Source: WHSP01 sp040905505 (lineage in GTDB: Bacteria > Gemmatimonadota > Gemmatimonadetes > Longimicrobiales > Longimicrobiaceae). Taken from it: a DNA stretch of 8,148 nt. Below the pieces are notes generated by a model. It saw nothing but the letters and a program-made list of their open reading frames with translations, did not search any database and had not been told where the DNA came from. Of the stretch, positions 5,877 to 8,148 are shown one piece after another. The position numbers and the translations under genes are program-made. The stretch is taken from assembly GCA_040905505.1 (NCBI GenBank), contig JBBDRL010000046.1, positions 1-8,148 of the forward strand, given 5' to 3'. How positions within the stretch are numbered: position 1 is the first letter of the stretch; every line of letters starts with the position of its first letter.

Positions 5877-6802
5877 CGGCGCATCCTCCGCTCACGTCGG
5901 CGGAAAAAGCCCATCAGCGCGCCGGCGTAGGGGGCATCGGTCCGAAGCCGGATCTCGTCGACGCCGCTCGCGGCGAACAGCCGCCGTGCCCGTTCCTGTT
6001 CGCGGTTGACCAGCGTCGCATAGCGCTCCCTCACGCGCCGGTCGGAGGTGTCGACCACGACGTCCTGGCCGGTCTCCGGGTCGGCGACGCGCAGCATGCC
6101 GAGCGCCGGAAGCTGGAAGTCGCTAGGGTCGGCGAGGTGGCAGGCGACGACGTCGTGCCGCGCGCGGAGGCCGGAGAGGGATCGGCCGAACACATCCCAT
6201 CCGTTGCCGAGCTGGAAGTCGGAGAAGATGAAGACGAGCGCCCGATGCGGGAGGACGCGCTGCGCGTAGGTGAGCGCCGGGTTCAGGTCGGTCGCGTGCG
6301 ACTCCGGCTCGCAGGCGAGCAGGTCCCGGATCAGGCGCAGGACGTGACGCCGGCCTTTCCGCGGCGGGACGTAGGCCTCCACGCGGTCGGTGGCGACGAG
6401 GAGACCCACACGGTCGTTGTTTCGAACCGCCGACATCGCGAGCGTGGTGGCGACCTCGGCCGCCAGTTGGGATTTCAGGCGTGCCCGCGATCCCCAGCGG
6501 CTGGAACCGGAGAGGTCGGCGATGAGCAGCACGCTCAGCTCCCGCTCCTCGACGTAGCGCTTGACGAAGGGCGTGCCGAGGCGCGCGGTGACGTTCCAGT
6601 CGATGGTCCGTACATCGTCACCCGGCTGGTACTCGCGAGCCTCGGCGAACTCGATCCCCTGCCCCTTGAAGCTCGACAGGTACTCGCCGCTGAAGCGGGA
6701 GTCGACGAGGCGGCGAGTCTTCAGCTCGACCCGTCGGACCTGCCGAAGGAGCTCGAGCGGCGCCGGGGCGGCGGAGACGGGGGATGTGCCGATGCGGGGC
6801 AT
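5873..6802 (-). CDS. DUF58 domain protein with VWA-like fold, MoxR partner
   Basis: 309 residues, a normal length for the family. The signature region GEYLSSFKGQGIEFAEAREYQPGDDVRTIDWNVTAR lies at 39-74, followed by the VWA-like part with D96-L-S98-G-S100 and a second acidic site SDF (D195 within 194-196). No transmembrane segment is present, so it is probably cytoplasmic or peripheral, unlike the longer DUF58 proteins with N-terminal helices. DUF58 genes almost always follow moxR. The family is presumed to be a chaperone client or adaptor, and no biochemical reaction is known. I choose the ATG at 6802, with AGGA four bases upstream. The ATG at 6841 lies on the edge of the palindromic repeat and lacks a spaced binding site, and reading further would enter the run of N. 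The stop overlaps the next start as ATGA. The C-terminus is basic (RRRERRMRR). Confidence 0.93.
   Translation of the reverse strand: MPRIGTSPVSAAPAPLELLRQVRRVELKTRRLVDSRFSGEYLSSFKGQGIEFAEAREYQPGDDVRTIDWNVTARLGTPFVKRYVEERELSVLLIADLSGSSRWGSRARLKSQLAAEVATTLAMSAVRNNDRVGLLVATDRVEAYVPPRKGRRHVLRLIRDLLACEPESHATDLNPALTYAQRVLPHRALVFIFSDFQLGNGWDVFGRSLSGLRARHDVVACHLADPSDFQLPALGMLRVADPETGQDVVVDTSDRRVRERYATLVNREQERARRLFAASGVDEIRLRTDAPYAGALMGFFRRRERRMRR
5885..5889 (-). promoter_or_regulatory. Ribosome binding site supporting the ATGA-overlap start of the BatD-like gene
   Basis: GGAGG on the minus strand, eight bases before the ATG at 5876-5874, inside the last codons of the DUF58 gene. It favours the upstream start over the internal ATG at 5810, which is preceded only by TTGGCGG directly abutting it. 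Confidence 0.65.
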
Positions 6803-6834
6803 GGAGTCCTGCGGTGTTTCGTGTGGGTGCCTGC

Positions 6835-6937
6835 TTGTCATCCCTCGGGACATCGGGGGATCCGGTTGGATCTCGGAGATTCCCTCGAATTGCGGCTGTC
6901 TACTGGATCCCCGCTTGTGCGGGGATGACAGAATTAG
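6835..6937 (+). repeat. Palindromic intergenic repeat with inverted ends
   Basis: TTGTCATCCC at 6835-6844 is answered in inverted orientation by GGGATGACAG at 6922-6931, with 9 of 10 bases complementary. The right arm contains a perfect hairpin CCCCGC-TTGT-GCGGGG (6909-6924) preceded by TGGAT. The left arm is a degenerate version in inverse orientation (TCCCTCGGGACATCGGGGGATCC, shown by parts at 6841-6863). The arrangement resembles widespread non-autonomous palindromic elements of the GGATCCCCGC..GCGGGGATGAC type. It lies between moxR and DUF58, so transcripts of the operon would contain it. No transposase is encoded. Confidence 0.75.
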
Positions 6938-7037
6938 NNNNNNNNNNNNNNNNNNNNNNNNNNNNNNNNNNNNNNNNNNNNNNNNNNNNNNNNNNNNNNN
7001 NNNNNNNNNNNNNNNNNNNNNNNNNNNNNNNNNNNNN
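6938..7037. other. Assembly gap of exactly 100 N
   Basis: The run length is a conventional scaffold placeholder, so the real distance is unknown. The same GCGGGGATGACA(G)AATTAG sequence borders the gap on the left (6919-6937) and on the right (7039-7056), so the assembly most likely broke on the repeat. The gap lies in the non-coding stretch between moxR and DUF58 (6803-7082), which otherwise shows only repeat sequence. Confidence 0.97.
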
Positions 7038-7056
7038 CGCGGGGATGACAAATTAG
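7038..7056 (+). repeat. Second, partial copy of the palindromic repeat after the gap
   Basis: CGCGGGGATGACAAATTAG repeats the right end of the copy at 6919-6937 in direct orientation, with one G missing in ACAGAATTAG. GGGATGACAA at 7042-7051 is also the exact reverse complement of 6835-6844. The left part of this copy lies in the gap. Confidence 0.8.
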
Positions 7057-7082
7057 ACCGCCAGAGTCGACGGAATCCTCAC

Positions 7083-8099
7083 CTACGGCACCGCGATCTT
7101 CTCCAGAACGCGCCGGACGACGTCGTCCGCGGTCACCTCCTGGGCCTCGGCCTCGAAGGTGGTGATGATGCGGTGGCGGAGCACATCGGGGGCGACGGCC
7201 TTCACATCGTCCGGGAGGACGTACTCGCGTCCGCGCAGGAAAGCATGGGCGCGGCCGCAGGCGCCGAGCGCGAGCGTGGCCCGCGGGGATCCGCCGTACT
7301 CGATCAGCGGCGCCAGCTCGGCGAGCCCGAACTCCCGAGGCTGGCGCGTCGCCAGCACCAGATCGAGGATGTACTCGCCCACCTTGTCGTCCAGGTACAG
7401 CCGCGAGATGGCGCCGCGTGCTCGAAGGATCTCCTCAGGCCCCGCGACCTTCGAGACGGGGATCGGGTCGGAGCCGCCCATCCGTCGCAGGATCTCGCGC
7501 TCTTCCGCGCGGTCCGGGTAGCCGACGACGACCTTCATCACGAACCGGTCGACCTGCGCCTCCGGCAGCGGATAGGTACCCTCCTGCTCGATCGGATTCT
7601 GCGTGGCGAGGACGAGGAACGGATCGGGGAGGGCGTAGGTCGTACCGCCGATCGTCACCTGGCGTTCCTGCATCGCCTCGAGCAGGGCCGCCTGGACCTT
7701 CGCCGGGGCCCGGTTCACCTCGTCGGCGAGGACGATGTTGGCGAAGATGGGACCGCGGTGAGGTTTGAACTCGCCCGTCCGTGCCTCGTAGATGACGGTG
7801 CCGAGAACGTCCGCCGGAAGCAGGTCGGGGGTGAACTGAATGCGGTGGAAGGAGGCGTCGATCGTCTCCGCCAGCGTTCGGACGGTGAGCGTCTTGGCGA
7901 GCCCCGGGACCCCCTCGAAGAGTACGTGACCCCCCGTCAGGAGACCGATCAGAAGCCGCTCGATCATGTACTCCTGACCGACCACTCGCCGGTGTACCTC
8001 GTCGATGATCCGGGTGGCGAAGGGATTGGGTGCGTCGCGAGCGGCGTCGCTGGAGGGCGCGTCGGGGGTGCGCTCCGTCAAGGGTCGGTCACTCCGCAC
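7083..8099 (-). CDS. MoxR-family AAA+ ATPase
   Basis: 338 residues with all AAA+ signatures: Walker A GVPGLAKT (63-70), Walker B VLADE (123-127), sensor 1 ATQNP (N168), arginine finger region EAQVDRF (R185), and sensor 2 GGSPRA (269-274). The sequence LLEAMQERQVTIGG and the surroundings are typical of the MoxR proper subgroup. MoxR proteins hydrolyse ATP as hexamers and are considered chaperones that mature or activate VWA-domain partners and metal-dependent complexes; here the downstream DUF58, BatA and BatB proteins are the obvious partners. The GTG at 8099 gives the longest reading, but it abuts a palindromic repeat without a good binding site. A TTG at 8081 with GGAG ten bases upstream is an alternative, and residues before about 25 are unconserved in character. 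The promoter would lie right of the window. Confidence 0.95.
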   Translation of the reverse strand: MRSDRPLTERTPDAPSSDAARDAPNPFATRIIDEVHRRVVGQEYMIERLLIGLLTGGHVLFEGVPGLAKTLTVRTLAETIDASFHRIQFTPDLLPADVLGTVIYEARTGEFKPHRGPIFANIVLADEVNRAPAKVQAALLEAMQERQVTIGGTTYALPDPFLVLATQNPIEQEGTYPLPEAQVDRFVMKVVVGYPDRAEEREILRRMGGSDPIPVSKVAGPEEILRARGAISRLYLDDKVGEYILDLVLATRQPREFGLAELAPLIEYGGSPRATLALGACGRAHAFLRGREYVLPDDVKAVAPDVLRHRIITTFEAEAQEVTADDVVRRVLEKIAVP

Positions 8100-8120
8100 G
8101 GGATCCCCGCCTGCGCGGGG
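8100..8120 (+). repeat. Copy of the palindromic repeat core immediately upstream of moxR
   Basis: The sequence GGGATCCCCGCCTGCGCGGGG contains a perfect 6-bp hairpin, CCCCGC-CTGC-GCGGGG (8105-8120). It has the same core, orientation and GGAT flank as the copy at 6905-6924; only the loop differs. It continues as AAGAC instead of ATGAC, so this copy has a diverged right edge. Confidence 0.75.
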
Positions 8121-8148
8121 AAGACGGGGAGGACGGGGAGGACGGGGA
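8117..8148 (+). repeat. 9-bp tandem repeat GGGGAGGAC running off the window
   Basis: GGGGAAGAC (8117-8125), GGGGAGGAC (8126-8134), GGGGAGGAC (8135-8143) and GGGGA at the edge. The first unit overlaps the palindromic repeat's right arm, as though the array grew out of its GGGGATGAC end. Total copy number is not visible. Confidence 0.8.

Noticed and set aside
5789..6928. Long plus-strand open frame of 379 codons opposite DUF58 and the BatD-like start
   Set aside because: It is antisense to a clear DUF58 gene, its translation is rich in Gly/Arg/Asp/Glu with no domain pattern, and high GC content makes such antisense frames common.
6835..7056. CRISPR array, considered because of the repeated hairpin with a GGGGAT-type sequence
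   Set aside because: Copies occur in both orientations with no regular spacer, and no cas genes are present. A palindromic dispersed repeat explains it better.

Overview
High-GC bacterial chromosome fragment with a 100-base run of N (6938-7037), so it comes from a scaffolded and probably draft or metagenome assembly. The base composition, the integrase subtype and the moxR/Bat gene set would fit a soil or sediment Gram-negative lineage such as Gemmatimonadota. That placement is an impression from the proteins; no ribosomal or other phylogenetic marker is present.

Left end (1-1026): a decayed mobile-element edge. The minus strand carries the N-terminal part of a phage Nu1-like small terminase subunit. 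Its frame is broken near the start and it runs off the window. Divergent to it is the C-terminal third of a tyrosine recombinase that has lost its N-terminal domains. A strong hairpin terminator follows, then a tRNA with anticodon CAT whose 3' end faces the element. This is the usual geometry of a prophage or integrative element at a tRNA gene, here reduced to remnants.

Middle (1027-2138): tRNA(CAT) with its own recognisable promoter, then upp (uracil phosphoribosyltransferase, uracil salvage) on the minus strand. Divergent to upp is a 77-residue heavy-metal-associated (CopZ-like) protein on the plus strand. These look like ordinary chromosomal genes.

Right part (2199-8099, all minus strand, read right to left): a MoxR/Bat-type cluster in the order moxR AAA+ ATPase, DUF58 protein, BatD-like membrane protein, BatA-like VWA protein, BatB-like VWA protein, BatC-like TPR protein. 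From DUF58 onward every gene overlaps the next by 4 bases (ATGA three times, TTGA once), and each chosen start has a Shine-Dalgarno-like sequence. The last five genes are therefore almost certainly one translationally coupled unit. By family knowledge, MoxR is thought to act as an AAA+ chaperone on the VWA-domain partners, which sit in or at the membrane. The physiological role of Bat systems (aerotolerance, envelope stress, metal or cofactor insertion) remains poorly defined.

moxR is separated from DUF58 by 280 bases holding copies of a GC-rich palindromic repeat (core CCCCGC-N4-GCGGGG, edge GGGGATGACA) and the assembly gap. Another copy of the core abuts the moxR start and leads into a 9-bp tandem repeat at the window edge. 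moxR is thus bracketed by dispersed repeats. I see no convincing undescribed system; the most notable items are the eroded element next to the tRNA, the repeat family that broke the assembly, and the compact Bat operon with an unusual TTG start and a poly-glycine TPR protein.
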